Positions 42,691 to 51,548 of a stretch of 64,000 bases of DNA are shown piece after piece. A model generated the notes under the pieces. That model saw only the letters and a program-made list of their open reading frames with translations. It made no database searches and was not told the origin of the DNA. The stretch's first letter is position 1; each line of letters opens with the position of its first letter. Location of the stretch: positions 35,153 to 99,152 of the forward strand of contig JALSJQ010000011.1 of NCBI GenBank assembly GCA_026989275.1. Direction: 5' to 3'. The position numbers were made by a program, and so were the translations under genes. The DNA is from Albidovulum sp. Its GTDB lineage: Bacteria; Pseudomonadota; Alphaproteobacteria; Rhodobacterales; Rhodobacteraceae.

Positions 42691-44025
42691 TCAACCGCCG
42701 ATCTCGCCGAGAACGCGGGAAAGGGCGGCATCGAGACGATCGACGAGAATCTCGAGCTCCTCGTCGCTGATGATGAAGGGGGGCGCGAGAAGAACATGGT
42801 CGCCGCGCCTGCCGTCGATCGTGCCGCCCATCGGATAGCAGATCAGCCCCTCGTCGAAGGCCGCCTGCTTGAGCCGGGCCGCAAGGCGCAATGCAGGGTC
42901 GAAGGGCTCCTTCGTGTCGCGGTCGCGGACGAATTCCATGCCGCGGAAGAGCCCTCGGCCGCGAATGTCGCCGACATGGGGATGCTGGCCGAACCGGGCG
43001 CGCAACAGCGCGTCGAGCCTTTCGCCCATCCGGCGCGAGCGCGCCGGCAGGTCGCGGCCGATCAGCGCCTCGACCACCGCGCGGCCGGCCGCGGCCGCCG
43101 CCGGATGCCCCATGTAGGTATGCCCGTGCTGGAAGAAGCCGCTGCCGCGGTCGATGGCGTCGAAGATGCGGGAGGAGCACATCATCGCCCCGATCGGCTG
43201 GTAGCCGGCGCCGAGCCCCTTGGCGAGGGTGAGGATGTCGGGCACGACGCCCTCCTGTTCACAGGCGAAGAGCGTGCCGGTGCGCCCCATGCCGCACATC
43301 ACCTCGTCGAGGATGAGCAGCACGCCGTGACGGTCGCAGATCTCGCGGATCCGGCGGAAGTAGCCCGGCACCGGCGGCACCGCCCCCATCGTCGCCCCGA
43401 CGACGGGCTCGGCGATGAAGGCCATCACCGTCCCGGGGCCGAGCCGCTCGATCTCGGCCTCGAGCTCGTTCGCCACCCGCTGGCCGTAGGCTTCGAGCGT
43501 TTCTCCCGGCATCCGGTCACGATAGGCATAACAGGGCGAGATGTGCGACGTCTCGATGAGGAGCGGGTCGAACTGCCGCCGCCGCCACATGTTGCCCCCG
43601 GCCGCAAGCGCCCCGAGCGTGTTGCCGTGATAGCTCTGACGGCGGGCGATGATGCGGCGCCGCTCCGGTTCGCCGATCTCGACGAAATACTGCCGCGCCA
43701 GCTTGATCGCCGCCTCGACGGCCTCGGAGCCCCCCGAGACGAGATAGACCCGATCGAGATCCCCCGGCGCGTTCGCGGCCAGAAGATCGGCCAGGGCCTC
43801 GGCCGCGCGCGAGGTGAAATAGGCGGTATGGGCGAAGGCGACCCTGTCGATCTGGGCCTTGATCGCCTCCCTGACATCCCGGTCGGAATGACCGAGGCAC
43901 GAGACGGCCGCCCCGCCCGAGCCGTCGAGCCAGCGCCGGCCCGTCTCGTCGATCAGCCAACAGCCTTCCCCCCGCTCGACCACGGGCAGGGAAGCCCTGG
44001 TCGAGCGACCAAACAGATGTCCCAT
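42691..44025 (-). CDS. Class III (omega-type) PLP-dependent aminotransferase
   Basis: A 444-residue fold-type I aminotransferase of the BioA/omega-aminotransferase group. It shows SGGSEAVEAAIKLARQ (phosphate-binding loop), QSYHGNT, the PLP-contact Asp in LILDEVMCG and the Schiff-base Lys in LAKGLGAGYQP. Members act on omega-amino acids, taurine, beta-alanine, polyamines and similar amines with pyruvate or 2-oxoglutarate; the substrate is not readable. The ATG at 44025 has AGGAGA 7 bases upstream. Its position after the TRAP transporter and Usp genes suggests it processes the imported amine. Confidence 0.88.
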   Translation of the reverse strand: MGHLFGRSTRASLPVVERGEGCWLIDETGRRWLDGSGGAAVSCLGHSDRDVREAIKAQIDRVAFAHTAYFTSRAAEALADLLAANAPGDLDRVYLVSGGSEAVEAAIKLARQYFVEIGEPERRRIIARRQSYHGNTLGALAAGGNMWRRRQFDPLLIETSHISPCYAYRDRMPGETLEAYGQRVANELEAEIERLGPGTVMAFIAEPVVGATMGAVPPVPGYFRRIREICDRHGVLLILDEVMCGMGRTGTLFACEQEGVVPDILTLAKGLGAGYQPIGAMMCSSRIFDAIDRGSGFFQHGHTYMGHPAAAAAGRAVVEALIGRDLPARSRRMGERLDALLRARFGQHPHVGDIRGRGLFRGMEFVRDRDTKEPFDPALRLAARLKQAAFDEGLICYPMGGTIDGRRGDHVLLAPPFIISDEELEILVDRLDAALSRVLGEIGG

Positions 44026-44160
44026 CGCTCTTCTCCTGACATGTGCGGCGGTGCGATGCCCCGCCAACGCTCAGCCGGTGTTCCTGCTCAGCCCCTCATG
44101 GCCACCTTTCCCCGTCTCCCCGTCCCGACAGACTGCTCCGGAGCGCCCCTGCCCCGCGGA

Positions 44161-44604
44161 TCAGGCTCCGTTCGGGTGGCGAACGACATAGACCGACCGA
44201 TCGGCATGACGCACCACCCGGGCCGCGTTCGATCCGAGGAGATAGTCCTGGAACTCGGGGCGGTGGGCGCCGATGACGATCAGGTCGGGGGCGATCCTGC
44301 GCGCCCGGTCGAGGATCTTGCGGTAGATCGACCCCATGGCGACATCGGCGGCCACGTCGAAACCGTCGAAGCCGTGATCGGCAATCCAGGCCTCGAGGCG
44401 CTCGCGGGCCTCGGCCCGGGCCTTCTCCTCGAAATCGGGGGGGAAGTAGGAGCCGACGATCGGCATGCCGACATCGGGAATGACGGTCAGCACATGGATC
44501 CGCGCCCCGTCGGGCCGCGCCTCGCGTTTCGCCACCTCGGCCAGGCGCGCCGAACCCTTCTCGTCGGACAAATCGATCGGCAGGAGGATGGTCTCGATCT
44601 TCAT
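44161..44604 (-). CDS. Universal stress protein (UspA family)
   Basis: A 147-residue single Usp domain with an ATP-type nucleotide motif (GAHRPEF followed by LLGSNA near the C-terminus). The ATG at 44604 is chosen because GGAG lies upstream; an ATG at 44616 overlapping the permease stop (TGATG) would add four residues. Usp proteins encoded next to TRAP transporters are known: TeaD of Halomonas, beside TeaABC, binds ATP and modulates ectoine uptake. A similar regulatory role is likely here, by context. Confidence 0.9.
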   Translation of the reverse strand: MKIETILLPIDLSDEKGSARLAEVAKREARPDGARIHVLTVIPDVGMPIVGSYFPPDFEEKARAEARERLEAWIADHGFDGFDVAADVAMGSIYRKILDRARRIAPDLIVIGAHRPEFQDYLLGSNAARVVRHADRSVYVVRHPNGA

Positions 44605-44615
44605 CGCTTTCTCCA

Positions 44616-47267
44616 TCAGAAGGCCGGCACCGTCATGCGCCGCCGCTGCACGAGAGCGACGACGAGAAGGAGCAGCAGTGCCGGGATGAACATGATCTCC
44701 TTCGGCGGCCGTTCGCTCCGCACCTCGACGCGGGCGACGGTGACGGGTTCGTCGGCGTAATAGTCGAACTCGTTGCCGATCTGGCCGAAATGAGGCGTGC
44801 CGGGCAGGGGTTCCTCCATCTTGACCGTATCGCCCTCGACGCTGACTATGAGCCCCTCCTTGTCGAAGGTCGCCATCGCATCCCCGCCGACGACGATGAT
44901 CGGAATCGTCTTCTCCTTGATCTTGCCGGTGTCGAAATCCGGGCCGCGCACCACGAGGCGGACCTGCTCTCCCTCGGGCCGGCTGGCGATGGTCTCGAGC
45001 ATGGCCTTGCCGGTCACGCTCTCGTAGGGCGGCCAGATCCGGTCCATCCAGAAATCGGGCCGGAACAGGGTGAAGGCCACGAGGAGAAGCGCCACCGTTT
45101 CCCACCAGCGGCTGCGGGCGAGGAGATAGCCCTGGGTGGCGGCGGCGAAAGTCAGCATGGCGACCAAGGCGACGAGGAACACCAGCACCGCCTTCAGAGG
45201 CCCGACATCGATCAGGAGAAGATCGGTGTTGAAGATGAACATGAAGGGCAGGAGCGCGGTGCGAATGTCATACATGAAGCCCTGCACCCCGGTCTTGATC
45301 GGGTCGCCCCGCGAGATGGCCGCCGCCGCATAGGCCGCCAGCCCCACCGGCGGCGTGTCGTCGGCGAGGATGCCGAAATAGAACACGAACATGTGCACCG
45401 CGATCAGCGGCACCACGAGGCCCGACTGCGCCCCGACCGACACGATCACCGGCGCCATCAGCGAGGAGACGACGATGTAGTTGGCCGTGGTCGGCAGACC
45501 CATGCCGAGGATGAGGCTGAGGACGGCCACGAGGATCAGCAGGACCATCAGGTTGTCGCCGGCGACGGTCTCGATCACCTGGCCGATCACCTGATGGGCG
45601 CCGGTCAGCGAGATCGTGCCGACGATGATGCCCGCCGCACCGGTGGCGACGCCGATGCCGATCATGTTGCGCGCCCCCGAGATCAGCCCCTCGACGAGGT
45701 CGTTCCAGCCCTGGCGCAGCGCGGCACCGATGTCGTGGCGGCGGAAGAAGGCCTTGATCGGGCGGTGGGTCAGGGCGACGATGATCATGAACACCGTTGC
45801 CCAGAAGGCCGAGAGGGCCGGCGAGAGCCGATCGAGAGTCTCGGTGCGCACCATCAGGTTCCAGATCAGCACGAAGATCGGCAGGGCGTAATAGGCGCCG
45901 GCCAGCAATGTCGGCGTCAGCCGCGGCGCCTTCACCACGGGAGCGTTCGGGTCGTCCACCTCGAGATCGGGAAATTGCGCCGAAAGATAGAGAAGCGCGA
46001 TGTAGATCACGAGCAGGATCACGAGCGCCACATAGACGGTCTCGCCGGGCATCATCGGCTCGAGTGCGGTCCGCAGCGCGATCATCGCCCAGGTCGCGAT
46101 GCCCATGAAGATGAAGCCGGTGAGGAACAGGAGCAGGATCAGCGGAATGGTGATGCGCCGCCCTTCCTTCTCGAGCCCCTTGAGCCCCATCTTCAGGCTC
46201 TCCAGATGGACGATGTAGAGCAGGGCGATGTAGGAGATCACCGCCGGCAGGAAGGCGTGCTTGACGACGTCGATATAGGGAATGTTGACATATTCGACCA
46301 TCAGGAAGGCCGCGGCTCCCATCACCGGCGGTGTCAGCTGGCCGTTGGTCGAGGAGGCCACTTCCACCGCTCCGGCCTTTTCGGGTGGAAAGCCGATGCG
46401 CTTCATCAGCGGAATGGTGAAGGTGCCGGTGGTGACGGTGTTGGCGATCGACGAGCCGGAGATCATCCCCGTCATCATCGAGGAAAGCACCGCCGCCTTG
46501 GCCGGGCCGCCCCTCAGGGCCCCCAGAAGGCCGATCGCCACCTTGATGAACCAGTTGCCGCCGCCGGCCTTCTCGAGGACGGCGCCGAAGAGGACGAAAA
46601 GGAAGATCATCGTGGTCGAGACGCCGAGAGCGACGCCGAACACCCCTTCGGTCTGCATCCAGTAATGGCCGAGAGCCTTGGAGAGGGAGGCGCCCGAATA
46701 ATTGGTGATGTCGCGGATCCATTCCACATCACCGCCGAAGAAGGTGAAGAGCACGAAGGCGCCCGAGATCACCACCAGCGGCAGGCCGAGGGCGCGGTAG
46801 ACGGCGACGAACAGCATGATCATGCCGATGGAGGAGATGACCACGTCGCCCGTGGTCCACAGGCCGGGCCGCTCGGCGATCTCGTTGCGGAAGACGATGA
46901 GATAGAGCGTCGAGACGATCGAGAGGACGATCAGCACCCAGTCATACCACGGAATGTGGTCCCGCGGGCTGCGCTTCGTCAGCGGGAAGGCCATGGTCGC
47001 GAGGACCAGCGCGAAGGCGAGGTGAATGTAGCGCGCCTGCGCGACGATGTTCGCGAATTCGTTGACCCCGGTCCACTGCGCCAGGAGCCCCGGCACCTTC
47101 GAGGCGATGTAGAGCTGGAACAGCGACCAGGCGATGCAGGTCCAGATGATGAGCTTCTTCTGCCAGCCGCGGGGGTTGCGTGCCCCGGTATCGACCTCGG
47201 CAACCAGCGCCTCGGCATCCTCCACGCGCGGCACATCCCGCGTGCTCTCACTCGCCTTCTCCGTCAT
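44616..47267 (-). CDS. Fused TRAP transporter permease (TAXI type)
   Basis: An 883-residue polytopic membrane protein combining the small (DctQ-like, about 40-200) and large (DctM-like, about 200-690) TRAP subunits in one chain, followed by further helices and a soluble beta-rich C-terminal segment (about 750-880) resembling DUF3394. Family motifs include SGSSIANTVTTGTFTIPLMK and GMGLPTTANY. It imports a carboxylate- or amine-type solute with a Na+ or H+ gradient, together with the TAXI binding protein encoded upstream. It is expressed after a strong intercistronic hairpin. Confidence 0.92.
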   Translation of the reverse strand: MTEKASESTRDVPRVEDAEALVAEVDTGARNPRGWQKKLIIWTCIAWSLFQLYIASKVPGLLAQWTGVNEFANIVAQARYIHLAFALVLATMAFPLTKRSPRDHIPWYDWVLIVLSIVSTLYLIVFRNEIAERPGLWTTGDVVISSIGMIMLFVAVYRALGLPLVVISGAFVLFTFFGGDVEWIRDITNYSGASLSKALGHYWMQTEGVFGVALGVSTTMIFLFVLFGAVLEKAGGGNWFIKVAIGLLGALRGGPAKAAVLSSMMTGMISGSSIANTVTTGTFTIPLMKRIGFPPEKAGAVEVASSTNGQLTPPVMGAAAFLMVEYVNIPYIDVVKHAFLPAVISYIALLYIVHLESLKMGLKGLEKEGRRITIPLILLLFLTGFIFMGIATWAMIALRTALEPMMPGETVYVALVILLVIYIALLYLSAQFPDLEVDDPNAPVVKAPRLTPTLLAGAYYALPIFVLIWNLMVRTETLDRLSPALSAFWATVFMIIVALTHRPIKAFFRRHDIGAALRQGWNDLVEGLISGARNMIGIGVATGAAGIIVGTISLTGAHQVIGQVIETVAGDNLMVLLILVAVLSLILGMGLPTTANYIVVSSLMAPVIVSVGAQSGLVVPLIAVHMFVFYFGILADDTPPVGLAAYAAAAISRGDPIKTGVQGFMYDIRTALLPFMFIFNTDLLLIDVGPLKAVLVFLVALVAMLTFAAATQGYLLARSRWWETVALLLVAFTLFRPDFWMDRIWPPYESVTGKAMLETIASRPEGEQVRLVVRGPDFDTGKIKEKTIPIIVVGGDAMATFDKEGLIVSVEGDTVKMEEPLPGTPHFGQIGNEFDYYADEPVTVARVEVRSERPPKEIMFIPALLLLLVVALVQRRRMTVPAF

Positions 47268-47575
47268 CCTCTCCCCCGACTTCCTGACATGCGCCCCTTT
47301 CCGGGCCTCCTGCGGCAGCCTCTGCGGGCGCCTTTCCTCTGGTTTCGCTTACTGGCGCCATCCAGACGGTTGCGCCCTACGGTTGCGCCCTGCCATCCCG
47401 CGAGCGGACCCTTCCCGCCGGTGCGGCCTCTCCCGCAGCCGCCCGGCTTCGACTCTCCCCGCGAGTGCAACCGCGCAGTCGTCCCGGTGAATGTTCCGTG
47501 CAAATGATTTTCGGAAATTTCCCGAAAGCGCGTCCCCGGGCGGAGCGGCCCGGGGACGCGCCCGCGTTCAGAGCC
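47268..47575 (-). other. Intergenic region between TAXI protein and permease
   Basis: A 308-base gap with no credible reading frame. It contains the 14-bp hairpin at 47528-47561 next to the binding-protein stop and otherwise GC-rich sequence with no clear promoter. Confidence 0.5.
47528..47561 (-). terminator. 14-bp intercistronic hairpin after TAXI protein gene
   Basis: A perfect 14-bp stem with 6-base loop begins 14 bases after the stop of the binding-protein gene. On the minus strand it is followed by TTTCGGGAAATTTCC, a weak U-tract. This is typical of hairpins that make binding-protein mRNA more abundant than permease mRNA. Confidence 0.65.
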
Positions 47576-48541
47576 TTACTTCATCAGGCCGAGTTCCTTG
47601 TAGGCCTTGACGGCACCGGGATGCAGCGGCGCGGACAGACCGGCGCTGATCATCTCCTCCGCCTTGAGGTTGGCGAAGGCCGGATGCAGCTTGCGGAAGG
47701 TGTCGAGGTTCTCGAACACCGACTTGGCCACCACATAGGCCGCCTTTTCCGACACGTCGGCCGAGGTCACGACCGTCGCCCGCACGCCGAAGGTTTCCAC
47801 CGGATCGGGATTGCCGCGATACATGCCGCCCGGGATCACCGCCTTGGCGTAGAACGGATACTTGGCGACGAGATCGTCGATCGGCTTGCCCTTCACCGAC
47901 ACCAGCCTGGCGTCGCAGGCGGTGGTGGCCTCCTTGATGGCCGCGGCCGGATGACCGATGGTGTAGATCATCGCGTCGATGTTGCCGTCACACAGCTGCT
48001 TGGCCATTTCCGAGCCCTTGTATTCGGTCGCAAGGGCGAAGTCGCTCATCTTGATGCCGAAGGCGTCCATCACGACTTCCATCGTCGCCCGCTGACCCGA
48101 GCCGGGGTTGCCGACATTGACGCGCTTGCCCTTGAGGTCCTCGAACTTCTTGATGCCGCTGTCGGCCCGGACCACGAGAGTGAAGGGCTCGGGATGGACC
48201 GAGAACATCGCCCGCAGTTTCGGGAAGGGATTGTCCTTGAACTTCGAAGTGCCGTTGTAGGCGTGATACTGCCAGTCGGACTGGGCGACGCCGAATTCGA
48301 GCTCCCCGGCCTTGATGGCGTTGATGTTGTAGACCGAACCGCCGGTCGACTCGACCGAGCAGCGGATGCCGTGCTCCTTGCGCCCCTTGTTGACGAGACG
48401 ACAGATCGCACCGCCCGTCGGGTAATAGACGCCGGTCACGCCGCCGGTGCCGATGGTGATGAACTCCTCGGCCGAAGCGGCGCCGCCGACGCCCACCGCA
48501 GCGACGGTGGCCACGGCCAGAAGTTTCTTCAAAGGTTTCAT
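47576..48541 (-). CDS. TAXI family TRAP transporter solute-binding protein
   Basis: A 321-residue periplasmic binding protein with a signal peptide (about 1-24, ending AASA). The TAXI-family motifs are IGTGGVTGVYYPTGGAI at the start of the mature protein, EFGVAQSDW and GNPGSGQR. It delivers solute to the fused permease encoded 308 bases downstream. Ligands of this family include glutamate-like and other carboxylates, but most are unknown. GGGAGG precedes the ATG at 48541. Confidence 0.95.
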   Translation of the reverse strand: MKPLKKLLAVATVAAVGVGGAASAEEFITIGTGGVTGVYYPTGGAICRLVNKGRKEHGIRCSVESTGGSVYNINAIKAGELEFGVAQSDWQYHAYNGTSKFKDNPFPKLRAMFSVHPEPFTLVVRADSGIKKFEDLKGKRVNVGNPGSGQRATMEVVMDAFGIKMSDFALATEYKGSEMAKQLCDGNIDAMIYTIGHPAAAIKEATTACDARLVSVKGKPIDDLVAKYPFYAKAVIPGGMYRGNPDPVETFGVRATVVTSADVSEKAAYVVAKSVFENLDTFRKLHPAFANLKAEEMISAGLSAPLHPGAVKAYKELGLMK

Positions 48542-48655
48542 CTGCAATCCTCCCTGGATCTGCTGCCCCTGACGGGGCGGTTGAACGTCTTCTCGAGGGA
48601 GGAGTGCATCACCCGATGGCGGCGAATCACCGCACCCTCCCCCGATTGCGTGCAC

Positions 48656-48683
48656 AGATTACAAATGAAAAGACGCTTGTCAT
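48656..48683 (-). promoter_or_regulatory. Possible promoter of the TAXI-TRAP operon
   Basis: On the minus strand ATGACA (48678-48683) and TAATCT (48656-48661) are 16 bases apart, about 115 bases upstream of the binding-protein start and inside the 296-base gap behind the RpiR-type regulator. The match is moderate. Confidence 0.35.
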
Positions 48684-48837
48684 TCCCTAACTGACGTTAT
48701 TTCTCCTGCGCCGGCGCTGCTTGCCGGACCTGCCCGGAATGGCGGCACGGATGCACGAAAGGCGCCGGCGGAGCCTCCCCCGGAATGCGCGGCAGGAAGC
48801 GCCGCACCACCCGCCGCAGCCCCGCTCCCGACCGCTC

Positions 48838-49722
48838 TCACCCCTGGCGGCGCCAGTAGGCGGAAAAGCGGTCCCGCAACGCCTCGTAGGCCGCGATCCG
48901 GGTCCGGGCGGCCTCGCCCTCTTCATGGATCAGCTCCGCGAGGATCAGGTCCATGACCCCGAGCGCCGCCGTGAAGCTCGCCAGCGGATGCGCTCCCTTC
49001 ACGCGGGCCGTGAAGATGATGTCCGGTACGAGATCCGGCGTCACCACCGGGCTGTCGGTCAGGAGAATCATGCGTGCTCCCCGCTCCTGCGCAAAACGGC
49101 ACGCCTCGATGGTCTCCTTGCTGTAGGGGTTGAAGGTGATGGCGAAGAGCACGTCGCGCGCGCCGATCTCCATCAGCTCGTCCACCGCCGTATTCGCCTG
49201 ACGCGGTGCCAGCACCACCTCCGGCAGGGCCATGCGGCCGATATAGTGGAAGTAGTAGGCCGCGCTCATGGCCGCCCGGTAGCCCATGACATAGACCCGC
49301 CTGGCCCCGCGCATGTAGGCGACCGCCGCGTGAAGCCGCTCGGGCCGCAGCTGCGCGAGGCTTTTCTCGAGATTGTCACGGGTCACCGCAACGGCTTCGG
49401 AAAGACGGGCATGGTCGCTGGCCGGCAGGGCCATCGGCCGGCTCATTCCTTCCCCGCCCCACACCCCCTCGGCGCTGTCGGCAATCGCGCGGATCGTGTC
49501 GCGGAAGGGTTCGCGCAGGGCGTCGAAGCTCTCGAAACCGAGGGTCTCGGCAAGCCGCACGAGCGAATAGGTGCTGACCCCGGCGGCACGGGCCGTCTCG
49601 CGAATCGGATCGAGCGCGAAGGCGGCCGGATGGTCGATGATGTATTTCGCCGCCCGCTGCAGGCCGGGCGAATAATGGGCGATGTTTTCCCGCAACCGGG
49701 CGATGACCTCCGCTGCCTCCAT
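48838..49722 (-). CDS. MurR/RpiR family transcriptional regulator
   Basis: A 294-residue regulator with an N-terminal HTH_6 domain (about 1-80; STYSLVRLAETLGF is the recognition helix region) and a C-terminal SIS domain (about 120-260). It is upstream of and co-oriented with the TAXI-TRAP genes and therefore their likely regulator. SIS domains normally sense phosphosugars, but RpiR-type proteins also control catabolic transporters of other solutes. The ATG at 49722 has a GGGGGAT stretch upstream. Confidence 0.88.
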   Translation of the reverse strand: MEAAEVIARLRENIAHYSPGLQRAAKYIIDHPAAFALDPIRETARAAGVSTYSLVRLAETLGFESFDALREPFRDTIRAIADSAEGVWGGEGMSRPMALPASDHARLSEAVAVTRDNLEKSLAQLRPERLHAAVAYMRGARRVYVMGYRAAMSAAYYFHYIGRMALPEVVLAPRQANTAVDELMEIGARDVLFAITFNPYSKETIEACRFAQERGARMILLTDSPVVTPDLVPDIIFTARVKGAHPLASFTAALGVMDLILAELIHEEGEAARTRIAAYEALRDRFSAYWRRQG

Positions 49723-49826
49723 GGCGGCATCCCCCCTTGTCGTTACCCCTTCCCCTCTCATCCGGCCGGGCGGCAGGCCCCGCCGGGTTCCGGCCATGAG
49801 AGAAAACACGCGACGCAGAAAGAGTC

Positions 49827-49848
49827 GTTGTCACACGTATGTTATCAC
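49827..49848. promoter_or_regulatory. Repeated GTT(G/A)TCAC motif upstream of the RpiR-type gene
   Basis: GTTGTCAC (49827-49834) and GTTATCAC (49841-49848) lie 14 bases apart, about 105 bases before the regulator start, in an A/T-richer stretch. They may be an autoregulatory operator; no proof. Confidence 0.3.
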
Positions 49849-49923
49849 GCCCTTGCTCCATGTGCCAAATCCTGCCTCGATGCACCTCGATCCCGCCCCG
49901 GTGTCACGAAAGGCGGCCGACGC

Positions 49924-49955
49924 AAAAAGGCCCGGAGGGCGAACCCTCCGGGCCT
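49924..49955 (-). terminator. Rho-independent terminator of the atp Fo operon
   Basis: A perfect 12-bp GC-rich stem closed by a UUCG tetraloop on the minus strand, followed by TTTTTGCG, 31 bases after the atpF stop. This is a textbook intrinsic terminator; on the plus strand it also ends in a short T-run, so it could work both ways. Confidence 0.92.
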
Positions 49956-49985
49956 TTCTCGTTCCGCAACCGGCGCGGCCGCCCG

Positions 49986-50561
49986 TCAGTGCAGCCGGGC
50001 CTCCACGTCCTTGATCGTCTGTTCGATCAGGGCGTTCGCGTCCCTGGCGGTCATCTTCTTGCGGATGACCTCGGCGGCGGCATCGGTGGCGATGCCGACG
50101 GCCAGTTCGCGCACCTCGCGCTTGACCTTGTCCTCGGCCGCCCTGATCTGCTCCTCGGCCGCCTGCATGCGGCGCCGGATGCTCTCCTCGATCTCCTCGC
50201 GCGCCTGCCGGGCGACAAGCTCGGCTTCCTCGCGGGCATGGGCGACGATCCGCCCGGCCTGCTCCTGCGCTTCCTTGAGCCTGCCTTCGAAGGAGGCGAG
50301 AAGCCGTTGCGCCTCCTCGCGGATGCGCCGCGCCTCGTCGATCTCGGCCCTGATGGCCTCGGCCCGCCTGTCGAGCATCTCGCCGATCTTGTGCGGCACC
50401 TTGAGATAGACGAGCAGCGCCAGGAAGAGCACGAAGGCGATGATGACGACGGTTTCGTGATTGCGGAGGGAGAAGAAGGATTCCCCTCCTGCCGCCAGCG
50501 CCGGGGATGCGGCGAACATCATGCCTGCCGCAGGAAGCAGGGCCTTTCCTGCACGTCTCAT
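49986..50561 (-). CDS. atpF: ATP synthase Fo subunit b
   Basis: This is the peripheral-stalk subunit b of F1Fo ATP synthase. Its 191 residues have a hydrophobic start that may be a signal-like segment (1-23), the membrane helix (about 38-56, [20 protein letters not shown]) and a long charged coiled coil. It overlaps the b' gene by 4 bases and ends the operon before a strong terminator. The F1 genes are not in this window, as usual in alphaproteobacteria. Confidence 0.95.
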   Translation of the reverse strand: MRRAGKALLPAAGMMFAASPALAAGGESFFSLRNHETVVIIAFVLFLALLVYLKVPHKIGEMLDRRAEAIRAEIDEARRIREEAQRLLASFEGRLKEAQEQAGRIVAHAREEAELVARQAREEIEESIRRRMQAAEEQIRAAEDKVKREVRELAVGIATDAAAEVIRKKMTARDANALIEQTIKDVEARLH

Positions 50562-51097
50562 CGCGACACCTCCTTCACCCGCTTCTCGACGGCCTGCGCC
50601 ACCGCCTTCTCGTCGAGAAGGTGCGGCATGATCGCCCCGATGACGGTGCCGGCCACGTCGCGAGCCACCTCGGCCACATGGGCAAGGGCGCTCTCGCGCA
50701 TCTCGGCGATCCGCGCCTCGGCCTCGGCGCTCATGCGGGCGATCTCCTCCTCGGCCTTCGCCTGCGCTTCCTTGAGCTCGGCGTCGAGAGCCTCTCTGGT
50801 CTCGACGATGATCTGGTGGGCTTCGGCCCGTGCCTCGGCCAGCGCCTTTTCGTAGGCGGCCTCGGCCTCCTCGGCCTTGCGCTTCAGCTCCTCGGCCCGC
50901 GCCAGCTCGGAGGCGATGGTGTTGCGCCGCTCCTCGAGCACCGCCGCAATGCGCGGAATCGCGATGCGGCTGATGACGAAGTAGAGCACCACGAGCGCAA
51001 CGACCAGCCAGAAGATCTGGTTGGCATAGGTGGAAAAGTCGAGCTGCGGCATGCCCGCGCTGCCTGCCGCCTCGGCTGGGTTCATTTCAGACGCCAT
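50558..51097 (-). CDS. atpX: ATP synthase Fo subunit b'
   Basis: This is the second, divergent stalk subunit b' found in photosynthetic bacteria and alphaproteobacteria. The 179-residue protein has one membrane helix (about 30-50, [14 protein letters not shown]) and an Ala/Glu/Arg coiled coil. The ATG at 51097 is chosen for its family-like [10 protein letters not shown] start. It lies between atpE and atpF. Confidence 0.93.
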   Translation of the reverse strand: MASEMNPAEAAGSAGMPQLDFSTYANQIFWLVVALVVLYFVISRIAIPRIAAVLEERRNTIASELARAEELKRKAEEAEAAYEKALAEARAEAHQIIVETREALDAELKEAQAKAEEEIARMSAEAEARIAEMRESALAHVAEVARDVAGTVIGAIMPHLLDEKAVAQAVEKRVKEVSR

Positions 51098-51211
51098 GGC
51101 ATCCCCCTCGAACTGACCCTCGAGCCTCCTTCGGCGGACCGCCCCTCGGGGACGGATCGGCGAAGGAGCGGGCGGCACCCCGGGCCACGCCCGAAGCGCC
51201 GCGTGCCCGGC

Positions 51212-51454
51212 TCACTGGGCATACATCAGGAGAAGCGCCACGAGGAAGGAAAAGATGCCGAGCGCTTCGGAGAAGGCGATACCGATGAACATCGTCGCCG
51301 TCTGACCGGGCGCGGCCGAGGGGTTGCGCAGGGCGCCGGAGAGATAGTTGCCGACCACGTGGCCGATGCCGATCGCGGCCCCGCCCATGCCGGTGCAGGC
51401 AAGACCCGCGCCGATCAGGGCGCCCATCTGGACAAGATCACCTTCAACTGCCAT
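51212..51454 (-). CDS. atpE: ATP synthase Fo subunit c
   Basis: An 80-residue proteolipid hairpin of two membrane helices joined by the polar RNP loop (R43-N44-P45). The glycine-rich first helix ([10 protein letters not shown]) is typical, and E63 (in FSEALG) is the proton-carrying carboxylate. Many copies form the c-ring. The coding region is preceded by a strong AAGGAGAA and an A/C-rich leader, in line with its high stoichiometry. Confidence 0.98.
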   Translation of the reverse strand: MAVEGDLVQMGALIGAGLACTGMGGAAIGIGHVVGNYLSGALRNPSAAPGQTATMFIGIAFSEALGIFSFLVALLLMYAQ

Positions 51455-51532
51455 TTCCGTTCTCCTTGGTTTGATTGGCTGCGTTCTGGGTTGGACTGGT
51501 TGCGCTGCATTGCCGGCCGGCCACGGCCGGCC
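51455..51532 (-). promoter_or_regulatory. atpE leader: hairpin plus CAA-rich unstructured segment
   Basis: Upstream of atpE a 7-bp GC hairpin (51512-51531) is followed on the minus strand by a roughly 45-base stretch rich in CAA triplets (five copies) and then AAGGAGAACGG before the ATG. A low-structure, C/A-rich leader in so GC-rich a genome suggests a translational enhancer for the high-copy c subunit, as described for E. coli atpE. Confidence 0.45.
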
Positions 51533-51548
51533 GCGTCGAAACGCCCCG

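Noticed and set aside
44790..47507. A 905-codon open frame opposite the TRAP permease
   Set aside because: Its composition is the mirror of membrane-helix codons (charged, low complexity); no motif.
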